DNA of 64,000 nt, taken from NCBI RefSeq assembly GCF_001984195.1, contig NZ_MTQN01000009.1, forward strand, positions 496,001 to 560,000. The letters run 5' to 3'. The stretch is from Kribbella sp. ALI-6-A. Its GTDB lineage: Bacteria; Actinomycetota; Actinomycetes; Propionibacteriales; Kribbellaceae. The notes under the pieces were generated by a model, which did no database searches, had not been told where the DNA came from, and worked only from the letters and a program-made list of their open reading frames with translations. Below are positions 34,772 to 43,327 of this stretch, one piece after another. Position numbers and translations under genes: made by a program. Numbering within the stretch: the stretch's first letter is position 1; every line of letters begins with the position of its first letter.

Positions 34772-35455
34772 ATGACCGTCACACTGATCACCGGCGCCAA
34801 CAAGGGCCTCGGCTACGAGACCGCCAAGCAGCTGCTCGAGCTGGGGCACACCGTCTACATCGGCGCCCGCGACGCTGAACGCGGCGAGAAGGCCGCCGCC
34901 GAACTCGGCGCCCGGTTCGTCCAGCTCGACGTCACCGACGACGCCTCCGTCACCAGCGCACTGGCCACGATCGACGCCGCCGAGGGCCGCCTCGACGTCC
35001 TCGTGCACAACGCCGGCATCCTCGAGACCACGCTCGACGTCCCTGCGGCGCTGCGTTCCTTCGACACGCACGCCGTCGGCATCGTACGCGTCACGGAAGC
35101 CGCTCTGCCTCTGCTCCGCAAGTCCACGAACCCGAACGTCGTCACGATCTCCAGCAGCATGGGATCGTTCTGGGCCGTGACCAACCCCGAGCGCCCGGAG
35201 TACGGCATGCCGCTCGCGCTGTACTCCGCGTCGAAGACCGCGGCCACCATGCTGACCGTGCACTACGCCAAGGCGCAGCCGGGCATCAGGTTCAACGCGC
35301 TCGAGCCCGGCACCACCGCCACCGACATGACCGCCGCCTTCGGCATCGGCCGACCGGTCGAGGACAGCGCCCGAGTCGTCGTACGCCTGGCCACCATGGA
35401 CGCGGACGGGCCGACCGGCACCTTCCAGGACGAAACAGGACCGCTGCCCTGGTGA
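34772..35455 (+). CDS. SDR family oxidoreductase
   Basis: A 227-residue SDR. TGANKGLG binds the cofactor at residues 7-14, VHNAGILE replaces the usual NNAG, TISSSMGSF carries the serine and YSASKTAA the Tyr/Lys pair. It is of the carbonyl-reductase-like type frequently found divergent from MmyB-like regulators. CAAGGAG precedes ATG 34772 by six bases. Between the two genes CCCAG and CTGGG (34682-34704) form only a weak dyad. Confidence 0.92.
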   Translation: MTVTLITGANKGLGYETAKQLLELGHTVYIGARDAERGEKAAAELGARFVQLDVTDDASVTSALATIDAAEGRLDVLVHNAGILETTLDVPAALRSFDTHAVGIVRVTEAALPLLRKSTNPNVVTISSSMGSFWAVTNPERPEYGMPLALYSASKTAATMLTVHYAKAQPGIRFNALEPGTTATDMTAAFGIGRPVEDSARVVVRLATMDADGPTGTFQDETGPLPW

Positions 35456-35591
35456 ACCCGCCGGCAGTTGGCGCACGATCTCGCCGAGGCCGCCATCTGA
35501 CACCGCCGGTCGGCAGCCGGGCCCAGTGCGCCGCGATGAGCTCCAAGGCCTCGCTCTGTTCAGCGGCGAACCGGGCCCGCACCGGTCACGG
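35456..35591. other. Intergenic stretch with possible coding relic
   Basis: Between the SDR and hsp20 genes the minus strand reads RFAAEQSEALELIAAHWARL from about 35575 and then, one frame over, DGGLGEIVRQLPAGS. Both have high third-position GC but no proper start or continuation. It may be a fragment of a lost gene; I cannot name it. Confidence 0.3.
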
Positions 35592-36086
35592 TCACGATGC
35601 GCCCGAGCCGCCGGTGATCTGGATCCGCCGTGACCTGGCGCCGGCCGCCTTCGGCGCCTTGACCATCAGGACACCGTCTTCCAGGGACGCCGTGATCCGG
35701 TCGCCGTCGATCTCGCCGGGCAGGGTGACCGAGTGGTGGAACTCGCCGACCCGACGCGTCTGCGTGCGAAGGAACCCGGTGCGTTCACGTTCCTTCACCT
35801 CGCCGTGCACGGTCAGCTCCCGATGGTTCCACTCCAGTGTCACGTCGTCCCGGGCCACTCCCGGCAGATCGATCTCGACGACGTAGGCGTCCTCGGTTTC
35901 CTCGATGTCCACCGGAAACTGCGACCAGGCGACCTTGTCGAGGCTGCCGAACGACCGCATCATCTGGTCCATCCGCCGGTAGATGTCCTCGAAGTTCGCG
36001 AACGGATCGGTCGGCAGCCACCGGACTGGCCGAGCTTCGCCCCGGCGGTCTCGGTCAGGATTGTGCCGGCGAATCGGAAGAGCCAT
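35592..36086 (-). CDS. Hsp20/alpha-crystallin small heat shock protein
   Basis: A 164-residue ATP-independent chaperone. The alpha-crystallin domain spans about 50-150: PVDIEETEDAYVVEIDLPGV, ELTVHGEVKERERTG and SLEDGVLMVKAPKA, close to the usual GVL signature. The N-terminal arm (FANFEDIYRRMDQMMRSFGS) and a short C-terminal tail complete the family pattern. ATG 36086 has GAGG eight bases upstream; GTG 36095 would add three residues. The upstream region has a perfect inverted repeat at 36173-36191 but no HAIR (HspR) box. Confidence 0.93.
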   Translation of the reverse strand: MALPIRRHNPDRDRRGEARPVRWLPTDPFANFEDIYRRMDQMMRSFGSLDKVAWSQFPVDIEETEDAYVVEIDLPGVARDDVTLEWNHRELTVHGEVKERERTGFLRTQTRRVGEFHHSVTLPGEIDGDRITASLEDGVLMVKAPKAAGARSRRIQITGGSGAS

Positions 36087-36358
36087 CGCTACCACCTCAC
36101 TCCATGGTCACGCCGTACGGTCTGCCTTTCTTCACCTCCTACAACAGTCATCATGCCGCTGACATCCCGGTCTGTCATCCTTCTGATGACAACATTTTCG
36201 CGGCGCGACCGGACAGCTTCGACGCGGACCGTCCGGCCCACTTGATCGTCGGCCGACAAAGCGAGAATCTGGCGGCAAGGGCCTCATCGTGAGCGCCGCA
36301 GGCGGTATCTCGGCCGGGATATCGGCCGGCTGGAAACCGCCGACACAGCCGGAGGGCG
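36087..36358. promoter_or_regulatory. hsp20 upstream region with inverted repeat
   Basis: TGTCATC, five bases, GATGACA (36173-36191) is a perfect seven-base inverted repeat about 87 bases before hsp20. A second GTCATCATG lies at 36148-36156. On the minus strand AGGAGGTGA (36133-36141) is a full ribosome site, but no usable start codon follows within 12 bases. Apart from these the 272 bases hold nothing I can identify. Confidence 0.5.
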
Positions 36359-36613
36359 GTGATCGCTGTGAACGAGCGTCAACAGCCGGCCGCACAGTCC
36401 GACTTCCTCACCGCATTGCCGAGGACAGTCGAAGTGCTGATCGGTGGCCACTGGCTGAGAGTCACGGCCCACGCGACCCGCTGCGGTCGCCGCGGGCGGC
36501 AGGTACTCATCGACCACTACGGCAAGCTGCTGTGGGTCAGCGCATCGCGCCTTCGACCCGTGACGCCGCCTGTTCCGGATCCAGCTGACCACTCGAACGC
36601 CCCGCTAGGATGA
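36359..36613 (+). CDS. Hypothetical protein, 84 residues
   Basis: A small basic protein, GTG start with GGAGGG just upstream. VEVLIGGHWLRVTAHATRCG and RQVLIDHYGKLLWVSASRL suggest a single small beta-barrel-like domain; there is no membrane segment. The frame keeps high third-position GC. I do not recognise the family. GTG 36368 is an alternative start. A 31-base gap separates it from the next small gene, so the two may be co-transcribed. Confidence 0.6.
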   Translation: MIAVNERQQPAAQSDFLTALPRTVEVLIGGHWLRVTAHATRCGRRGRQVLIDHYGKLLWVSASRLRPVTPPVPDPADHSNAPLG

Positions 36614-36644
36614 GAAGACGCAGCCCGCACTCGGAAGGTTTCTG

Positions 36645-37055
36645 ATGGGCCTGTTCGGTCGCCGTCGTCATCCGCAGTGGCCGCGAATCGACATGTACAC
36701 GCCTGGCTCCCCCAGCGACATCAAGCGCCTCACCTTGGACGACCTGGATCGGCTGATGACCAAGGCGGAGAGTGCCGAGTTCAGTGCTGTCGGACGACCG
36801 GCCTGGCTGGAACAGCATCGGTCCCGCATTCGGCAGCAGTACCTGATCGTCTTCGGACCGGAGGGAGACGGCGCGTACCGCTGCTATGCGGCCGCCTTGC
36901 TCGACGACGACTCGGGGCACCTTTACACTCTCGATGTGGCGACCCAGGACTTCGACGAGCTGCCTGGCGTCACGCAGCAGGAACTCGTCGCCCTCGCCCA
37001 CCGCTTCTTGATGACCTTCTCCCCCGTCCCACTGGACCCCGAACAGCAAGCCTGA
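36645..37055 (+). CDS. Hypothetical protein, 136 residues
   Basis: A cytoplasmic protein of unknown family. The N-terminus is basic (MGLFGRRRHPQWPR), the middle is helical (TLDDLDRLMTKAESAEFSAV) and the second half has alternating strands and helices (YLIVFGPEGDGAYRCYAAAL; LYTLDVATQDFDEL). GGAAGG lies seven bases before ATG 36645. It ends 11 bases before the convergent LacI gene. No motif points to a function. Confidence 0.7.
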   Translation: MGLFGRRRHPQWPRIDMYTPGSPSDIKRLTLDDLDRLMTKAESAEFSAVGRPAWLEQHRSRIRQQYLIVFGPEGDGAYRCYAAALLDDDSGHLYTLDVATQDFDELPGVTQQELVALAHRFLMTFSPVPLDPEQQA

Positions 37056-37066
37056 TCTTCAACAGC

Positions 37067-38143
37067 TCACCCGCCGGCGACCGACTTCACTCGTCGACCC
37101 TTGGCGCGGGGCTGGTTCAGGATGTCGCCGACGGCGACCGGAAGTTCGATCAGGCGTGGGCGCTTGGCGCGCTCGGGGTGGTCGAGCCGTTCGAACAGCA
37201 TGCGGGCGGCCTGGGCGCCGAGTTCCTTCGGGTTGTGGGAGACGACCAGCAGCGGGACCTGCATCAGGTGGGCCAGCTCGACGTCGTCGAAGGCGATCAG
37301 GGTGGGCGGCGACAGTTTGGGGTCGCGGAGCCGGCGCTGCCCGATGGCTTCGAGCGCACCGATCGTGTTGCGGTTGTTGGTGCTGAACACCGCGGTGGGC
37401 GGATCCTCGAGATCGAGCAGCGCCTCCATCGCCTTCCGGGCGGCCGCGGCGTCCTGCTGACCTCGGGTGACCAGGCCGGGGTCGGACTCGATGCCGAACT
37501 CGTCGAGCGCCTGGCAGAAGCCCTCGTACCGCCGGCTCGCGGTGGCGACCGAGATGACGTTGCCCAGGAAACCGATTCTGGTGTGCCCAGCTTCGAGCAC
37601 CTTCTTGGTGCTCTCGTAGGCCCCGTTGACGTCGTCGATGAGCACGGTGTCCGCCTTCAGCCCGCGCACTGTTCGCGACGCCAGGACGAGGGGGATGTCA
37701 CCCAACCGCGTCCCTTTCAGGTGGTCGGCCGCGCCACCGGTCGGTACGACGATCAGCCCCTCGACCTGGCGGCCGACGAAGTCGGAGACCAGCTGCTTCT
37801 CCCGTGCGACGTCCTCGCCCGTGTTGCCCAGCAGCATCCGGCGACCGTGCTGGGCGGCCACCTCCTCGACGCCCAGCGCGAAGTGCCCGTAGTACGGGTT
37901 GGCGAGGTTCGTGATCGCGACACCGATCAGGTCCGAGCGGTGGCCGGGCCGGATGCTCCGGGCGTTCTCGTTGCGGTGGTAGCCCAAGGTGGCAACGGCG
38001 TCCATGACGCGTTGCTGCACCTCGCGGCGCACGTTCTTGCCCCCGGACAGCGTGCGGGAGACCGTCATCGGACTGACCCCGGCGAGCTCGGCGACCTCCC
38101 GTACGGTCGGTGCCGCTTTCGGTCTGGAGGGTCCAGGGTTCAC
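37067..38143 (-). CDS. LacI family regulator of the mannoside cluster
   Basis: A 358-residue repressor. The headpiece TVREVAELAGVSPMTVSRTL includes the YxxxV-like recognition helix (SPMTVSR) and the hinge region follows at about residue 60. The sugar-binding core has LIGVAITNLANPYYGHFALG and VFSTNNRNTIGALEA. GTG 38143 is preferred to GTG 38164 because AAGGAG lies seven bases upstream. It follows the isomerase-like gene on the same strand, and both diverge from the transporter operon around the operator-like site at 40033. Confidence 0.92.
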   Translation of the reverse strand: MNPGPSRPKAAPTVREVAELAGVSPMTVSRTLSGGKNVRREVQQRVMDAVATLGYHRNENARSIRPGHRSDLIGVAITNLANPYYGHFALGVEEVAAQHGRRMLLGNTGEDVAREKQLVSDFVGRQVEGLIVVPTGGAADHLKGTRLGDIPLVLASRTVRGLKADTVLIDDVNGAYESTKKVLEAGHTRIGFLGNVISVATASRRYEGFCQALDEFGIESDPGLVTRGQQDAAAARKAMEALLDLEDPPTAVFSTNNRNTIGALEAIGQRRLRDPKLSPPTLIAFDDVELAHLMQVPLLVVSHNPKELGAQAARMLFERLDHPERAKRPRLIELPVAVGDILNQPRAKGRRVKSVAGG

Positions 38144-38227
38144 CAGCGCACTCCTTACAGCCACAAGCCCCGAGCTTCCAGATCGACCACCGACCGTCGG
38201 ATGCTGCGCTCACGGTATCAAGCGTCC

Positions 38228-40000
38228 TCAGCTGACCTCGGTACCCCGGACGGACGCCTTCACGGTGCCCAGTCGCTTCCCCACCCCGGCGCCGTGCGGG
38301 CGGATCCGGTACCGGCCCACGGCGGCCGGGACGATGAACGTCTCCGCGTAGTGGACCACGAACGGCTCGAAGCTGCCGTCGAGGCTCTCGACCACCGCTT
38401 CGGGCCCCTCGACCAGGTTGAGTACGTTGACCGTGCCGCGGGTGTCGTGCTCGACGGCCTCGCTGAACCAGTGCCGCCGGACCTCGATGAACTCGAGCGT
38501 GTGCAGCCCGGTTCGCTCCTCCACCCAGCCCGGCCCGCTCGCGACCTGCTCCACCTGACCGACCAGGTTCTCCTGGGTCCACTCGGTGTCGCGGTCCCAC
38601 TGGATGTTGCGCCGGGCATGGTCGAGGTGAACCGGCCGCGGTACGCCGTCCAGTCCGACCCGGTCCCAGTCCCACATCTTGAAGGTGAACAGGTACGGCG
38701 TCGCCGAGATCTCCAGCACCACGGAGTTGGCGCCGGAGCAGTGCACGGTGCCGGCCGGGATCGAGAAGTGGTCGTGCTTGCCGGCCGGGAACGCGTTGAC
38801 GAACTGCTCGACGGGGAAGCTGATCTCGCCGCGCGAGGCCGACTCCAGCGTCCTGGTCATTTCGGCCGGGTCGACACCGGTCTTCAGCCCCAGGTACACC
38901 ACGGCGTCGTCGGCCGCGTCGAGCAGGTAGTAGCTCTCGTCCTGGGTGTAGTGCATGCCGAAGGTGTTGGTGATGTAGTCGGTCAGCGGATGGACCTGCA
39001 GTGACAGGTTGCCGCCACCCATGGTGTCGAGGAAGTCGAAGCGGATCGGGAACTCGGCCCCGAACCGCGCGTGCACCAACTCACCGAGCAGCTCGCGCGG
39101 CTGCAGGAACACCACGTCGATCGACGGCAGCTCGACGATCTGCCCGCCGAAGTCGAGCAGGACGCTGTTCTCCTCCGGCACACAGTCGAAGCACCACGCG
39201 TAGTTGTCGGCGTCGGAGTCCAGGTCGAACTCCTTCTGCATCCAGTGACCGCCCCACACTCCCGGATCGAAGAACGGCACGACCCGGAACGGCGTACTGA
39301 CGGCGGCCTGCATCCCGGCGTGGAAGGCCTCGGCCGTGATCAGCTTCGCCTCGCTCGTCGAGCGGTTGGTGTCCAGGACGTAGTCGATGGACGGGAACAG
39401 CGCGCGCTTGTGCCGGTCCGCGACCCGCCACTCCACGAAAAAACCCCGCTTGACCTTGCGAAGGTTGTCCTCGTCGCCGTTGGCGCACCGCCAGTTCGGC
39501 GCACCACGTCGTTGCCGCTGCTGGATCTCCCAGCGCGCCATGTCGGCGAGCACGAGGGTGGACCGCTGCAGCGGAACGAGCGCGGCTCCCCAGCCGATCA
39601 GCACCGTCGGCTGGGTCGAGTCCAGCACCCGGTCCGCGAGCGAGGCCAGCCGGTCCGCGTCGTAGAACTGGTCCAGGCTGTGGTGGCTCAGCACGCCGAA
39701 CACCCGGTCGTTGGTGAGATTCGCCTTGATCAGCGTGTCGATCTCCTCGATCGGCTTGGCCGCGGCGTCCTCGACGTTGATCACGACGTACTCCGGCAGC
39801 GCCGTGCGCACGGCGGCCATCAGCTGCGCGAGATCCGTTCCTGGGTAGGTGTCCACCACGATCACCGGTGTCCGGCGCCCGCCGTTGCGGGCGTGCCGGT
39901 CGACCTCGGCCCACGCCTCGTGACCGCTGAAGACCCGGTGCGGACCTGGGACCCGGACGGTCGGTTGCTTGTCGTAACGACCTGGTGCCGAAGCGAGCAT
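38228..40000 (-). CDS. Class I mannose-6-phosphate isomerase-like protein with N-terminal extension
   Basis: A 590-residue protein. The C-terminal part (from about residue 240) is a type I phosphomannose isomerase: GGNLSLQVHPLTDYI carries the metal ligands Gln335 and His337, and IPAGTVHCSGANSVVLEISA is the second cupin block. Such enzymes interconvert mannose-6-phosphate and fructose-6-phosphate. The first 230 residues (VIVVDTYPGTDLAQL; DQFYDADRLASLADRV) look like a P-loop kinase fold without a Walker A motif; long forms of this kind occur in several bacterial phyla. The ATG lies 99 bases from the divergent binding-protein gene. Confidence 0.85.
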   Translation of the reverse strand: MLASAPGRYDKQPTVRVPGPHRVFSGHEAWAEVDRHARNGGRRTPVIVVDTYPGTDLAQLMAAVRTALPEYVVINVEDAAAKPIEEIDTLIKANLTNDRVFGVLSHHSLDQFYDADRLASLADRVLDSTQPTVLIGWGAALVPLQRSTLVLADMARWEIQQRQRRGAPNWRCANGDEDNLRKVKRGFFVEWRVADRHKRALFPSIDYVLDTNRSTSEAKLITAEAFHAGMQAAVSTPFRVVPFFDPGVWGGHWMQKEFDLDSDADNYAWCFDCVPEENSVLLDFGGQIVELPSIDVVFLQPRELLGELVHARFGAEFPIRFDFLDTMGGGNLSLQVHPLTDYITNTFGMHYTQDESYYLLDAADDAVVYLGLKTGVDPAEMTRTLESASRGEISFPVEQFVNAFPAGKHDHFSIPAGTVHCSGANSVVLEISATPYLFTFKMWDWDRVGLDGVPRPVHLDHARRNIQWDRDTEWTQENLVGQVEQVASGPGWVEERTGLHTLEFIEVRRHWFSEAVEHDTRGTVNVLNLVEGPEAVVESLDGSFEPFVVHYAETFIVPAAVGRYRIRPHGAGVGKRLGTVKASVRGTEVS

Positions 40001-40032
40001 CTGAACTCTCTATTCCCTTGATCGAAGCGGGC

Positions 40033-40046
40033 TGTTAACGTTACCA
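40033..40046. promoter_or_regulatory. LacI-type operator of the mannoside transporter
   Basis: TGTTAACGTTACCA is nearly palindromic with the central CG typical of LacI/GalR operators. It lies in the 98-base space between the divergent isomerase-like and binding-protein genes and should bind the LacI protein encoded at 37067-38143. Confidence 0.7.
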
Positions 40047-40098
40047 GAACGTCGGCCGCAGCAGCACTCGTACTGCTTCGCCCATCAAGGAGGAACGG

Positions 40099-41454
40099 AT
40101 GAACAACCCCAAAGACGCCGTCGAGCGAACGGTGTCGCGACGCGGCTTCCTGCGCTCGACAGCGCTGGCCAGCCTCAGCGTGGCGGCGTCGGGCACGCTG
40201 TTGTCGGCCTGCGGCGGCGGGAGCAGCGGCGGACCGGCCGGCGGGGGCGGCAACGGCAAAGCCACCGGTGCGGTCACCTGGGCCAGCTGGGTCGCGACCC
40301 CTGGCGAAGTCGGCCTGCTGAAGAAGTTCTCTTCCGACTACCAGGACAAGACCGACGTCAAGACGACCTACCAGACCGTCACCGGTGACTACCTGGCCAA
40401 GATGCTCACCCAGCTGCAGGGCGGCAAGGCGCCGGACGCCTTCTACGCCGACCCTTCGTGGCTGAACAAGTTCGTCGACACCAAGCAGGTCGTGGACCTG
40501 GAACCGTACCTGTCCTCCCCCGACGCGCCGGTGAAGTTCACCGACTTCTTCCCCGGACTGGTGGCCTGGGCGAAGGGGGCCGACGGCAAGGGTGTGTACG
40601 GCCTGCCGGTCGACTGCAACCCCTCGGTGTTCTGGTTCAACAAGAAGTTGCTGTCGGCAGCCGGTGTCACCCAGGACCCCGCCGCCGCCTTCGAGGCCGG
40701 CGCCTGGAACCTCGACGCGGTGACCGATCTGCTCGCCAAGGTCAAGGCCAGCGGCAAACGCGGCATGGTGTTCGAAGCCAGCTGGGGCCAGCTGTTCAGC
40801 TGGGTGACCTCGCTGGGCGGCACGGCCTTCGACGACGCCGGCAAGGCGGTCTTCGACACCGACCCCAAGGCCCAGCGCGCGATCGAGTGGCTCTTCGACC
40901 AGATGCGGGCCGGCACCATCGTGTACGGCGGATCGTTGCCGAAGGGACAGGGCGTCGACGCCTTGTTCTACGGCGGTCAGCTGGCCACGGTTCCGGGCTA
41001 CGGCCGATGGCTGCTGCCCAACCTGAAGAAACTGGGCGGCAGTGTCGAGTACGACATCGCTCCCTACCCGTCCGAGGACGGCAAGACCGTGATGCCGGTG
41101 GCCGTCTACACCGCGGCGATGGCCGTCAACGCCAAGGCGAGCAGCAAAGAAGCGGCCGAGGCGTTCGCCGGGTACTTCGTCAGCCCCGACGGCGTCCGGG
41201 CCCGGCTGGCCGGGGGCGGAAACGCGGTACCGGTGCTGTCCGGACTGGAGGAGATCGTCACCGAGAACAACGACCCGCCGCACGGCAAGTGGTTCCTCGA
41301 GATCGCCAAGAACGGCTACGCGCTGCCGAACGTGATGGCCCGCAACGCGAAGAAGAACACCGACTTCCCGCTGGTGATGGACACCCTGCTGAAGTCCAAG
41401 GCCGAGTCGCCGAAGTCGTTCAGCACGAAGCTGGCGAATCTGCTGAACGGATGA
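40099..41454 (+). CDS. Sugar-binding lipoprotein of ABC transporter (Tat-exported)
   Basis: A 451-residue family-1 solute-binding protein. The N-terminus has a twin-arginine motif SRRGFLRS (residues 13-20) followed by lipobox LLSAC with Cys38, so it is exported folded and then lipidated. Family features include DAFYADPSWLNKF, NPSVFWFNKKLLSAAG and a C-terminal lobe ending KLANLLNG. CAAGGAGGA precedes ATG 40099. It leads the operon with two permeases and a GH76 enzyme, so manno-oligosaccharides are the likely ligand. Confidence 0.93.
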   Translation: MNNPKDAVERTVSRRGFLRSTALASLSVAASGTLLSACGGGSSGGPAGGGGNGKATGAVTWASWVATPGEVGLLKKFSSDYQDKTDVKTTYQTVTGDYLAKMLTQLQGGKAPDAFYADPSWLNKFVDTKQVVDLEPYLSSPDAPVKFTDFFPGLVAWAKGADGKGVYGLPVDCNPSVFWFNKKLLSAAGVTQDPAAAFEAGAWNLDAVTDLLAKVKASGKRGMVFEASWGQLFSWVTSLGGTAFDDAGKAVFDTDPKAQRAIEWLFDQMRAGTIVYGGSLPKGQGVDALFYGGQLATVPGYGRWLLPNLKKLGGSVEYDIAPYPSEDGKTVMPVAVYTAAMAVNAKASSKEAAEAFAGYFVSPDGVRARLAGGGNAVPVLSGLEEIVTENNDPPHGKWFLEIAKNGYALPNVMARNAKKNTDFPLVMDTLLKSKAESPKSFSTKLANLLNG

Positions 41455-41458
41455 TCGA

Positions 41459-42409
41459 ATGACCACGACCGTACGACCTCCGACCCGAACGCCGCCGCGG
41501 TCGGGCGCGGGCAAGCCCGCTCGGTCGGGCAGCAAGCAGCGGTGGCGCCGGGACAATCTCGCCGGCTACCTGTTCCTGGCGCCGCAGCTGATCGGGCTGC
41601 TCGTGTTCATGCTCGGGCCACTGGTGTTCGCCGTGGTTCTCAGCGTGTCGCACTGGGACGGCTTCGGTGCCCGGTCCTGGGCGGGGCTGTCCAACTTCAG
41701 CACCGTGCTGCACGATCCACAGTTGCGCACCTCGGCCAAGAACACGATCTGGTACACGGTTCTTTCGGTCCCCGGAACGATGCTGTCGGCGTTCGTCGTC
41801 GCGTACCTGCTGCAGAAGGTGAAGCGCAAGTCGTTCTACCGGACGTTCTACTTCGCCCCGGTCGTCACCTCGACCGTGGCGGTGGCGGCGATCTGGCTGT
41901 GGCTGTTCAACCCCGAGATCGGTCCGCTCAACGCGCTGCTGCGGCAGGTCGGGCTGCCGGCCCCGGACTGGTTGCAGGACGCCCGGTTCGTGATCCCGGC
42001 CTTCGCCCTGGTCGGGATCTGGCAGGGCCTGGGCTACCAGATCGTGATGATGATGGCCGGCCTGGAGAACGTCCCGCGCACGTTGCTCGAGGCCGCCGAC
42101 ATCGACGGCGCCTCCGAGTGGCAGAAGATGCGCCGGATCACGATCCCGCTGCTCTCGCCGACGATCCTGTTCCTGTCGGTCACGTCGGTGATCGGGTCGT
42201 TCCAGATCTTCGACTACATCTACGTCTTCATGGGCGCCAACGCGCCCGCGTCGTCGCGGACGGTGGTGTACGAGATCTACCAGAAGGCCTTCGTCGAGTT
42301 CGACTTCGGCCTCGGGTCGGCGATCGCCGTCTTCCTGTTCGCCGCCCTGCTGGCGCTGACCGGCCTGCAACTCCTGGCCCAGAAGAGATGGGTGCACTAC
42401 ACCGAATGA
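41459..42409 (+). CDS. Sugar ABC transporter permease, MalF/UgpA type
   Basis: A 316-residue CUT1 permease. A basic Ser/Arg/Pro-rich N-tail (1-32) is followed by six predicted helices starting AGYLFLAPQLIGLLVFMLG. The EAA loop is LLEAADIDGASEWQKMRRIT. It starts four bases after the binding-protein stop region and ends in an ATGA overlap with the partner permease. No ATPase gene is in the operon. Confidence 0.95.
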   Translation: MTTTVRPPTRTPPRSGAGKPARSGSKQRWRRDNLAGYLFLAPQLIGLLVFMLGPLVFAVVLSVSHWDGFGARSWAGLSNFSTVLHDPQLRTSAKNTIWYTVLSVPGTMLSAFVVAYLLQKVKRKSFYRTFYFAPVVTSTVAVAAIWLWLFNPEIGPLNALLRQVGLPAPDWLQDARFVIPAFALVGIWQGLGYQIVMMMAGLENVPRTLLEAADIDGASEWQKMRRITIPLLSPTILFLSVTSVIGSFQIFDYIYVFMGANAPASSRTVVYEIYQKAFVEFDFGLGSAIAVFLFAALLALTGLQLLAQKRWVHYTE

Positions 42410-43299
42410 CCACGTCAGAACTGGACCACCTGGAAGCTCCCACCACGGCTCGGCCCAGACACCAGGCCGAGCGGCCGCGGCTGCGCTGGACCCGTGTCCT
42501 GCTGCACCTGTTCCTGCTGGCGGGCGCCGTCGCGATGGCGCTGCCCTTCGCCTGGATGGTGCTGAGCTCGTTCAAGCCGCTGGAGGAGATCTTCATCCAG
42601 CCTCCGAAGCTGCTGCCGAAGGTGTGGCACCCGGAGAACTACCGCAGTGCCCTGGAGGCGGCCGACTTCGTCAGAGGTTTCGCCAACAGCCTGTACATCG
42701 CGGTGATCGTCGTCGTGGTGTCGGTCTTCACCGCGGCGATGGCGGCCTACGCGTTCGCGCGGATCCGGTTCACCGGGCGGGGTCCGCTGTTCATGGTGTT
42801 CCTGGCCACCTTGATGGTGCCGGTCCAGCTGACCGTGATCCCGCTGTACGTCATTCTCGGCCGGCTGAACTGGATCGACACCCATCTGGCGCTGATCGTG
42901 CCCGCGTCGCTGTTCAACGCCTTCGGCGTGTTCCTGCTGCGCCAGTACGTCCGGGGAATCCCGATCGAGCTGGAGGAGGCCGCGGCGATCGACGGGGCCG
43001 GCCGGGCCAGGATCTTCCTGACCATCATCCTGCCGCTGCTGCGCACCCCGATGGTTGCGCTGGGCATCTTCACGTTTCTCGGCCAGTGGAACAGCTTCTT
43101 CTACCCGCTGATCTTCCTGAACTCCGACAGCAAGTTCACGCTGCCGCTGGTCGTCAACCAGTTCAAGGGCACCTACTCCAGTGACTGGACCGGCCTGATG
43201 GCCGCGGCGACCCTGGCCGCCGCCCCGCTGCTGATCGTTTTCATCATCGCCCAGCGGCAGATCGTCGAAGGAATCGCACTGTCCGGCTCGAAGACCTGA
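42406..43299 (+). CDS. Sugar ABC transporter permease, MalG/UgpE type
   Basis: A 297-residue CUT1 permease partner. After a hydrophilic N-tail of about 38 residues come six predicted helices; the EAA loop is ELEEAAAIDGAGRARIFLTI. The ATG at 42406 overlaps the upstream stop by four bases, which decides the start, although the frame stays open much further back inside the other permease. It is followed after 28 bases by the GH76 gene. Confidence 0.95.
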   Translation: MTTSELDHLEAPTTARPRHQAERPRLRWTRVLLHLFLLAGAVAMALPFAWMVLSSFKPLEEIFIQPPKLLPKVWHPENYRSALEAADFVRGFANSLYIAVIVVVVSVFTAAMAAYAFARIRFTGRGPLFMVFLATLMVPVQLTVIPLYVILGRLNWIDTHLALIVPASLFNAFGVFLLRQYVRGIPIELEEAAAIDGAGRARIFLTIILPLLRTPMVALGIFTFLGQWNSFFYPLIFLNSDSKFTLPLVVNQFKGTYSSDWTGLMAAATLAAAPLLIVFIIAQRQIVEGIALSGSKT

Positions 43300-43327
43300 C
43301 ACACCCCAACCCATGAAGGAGTGAGGC

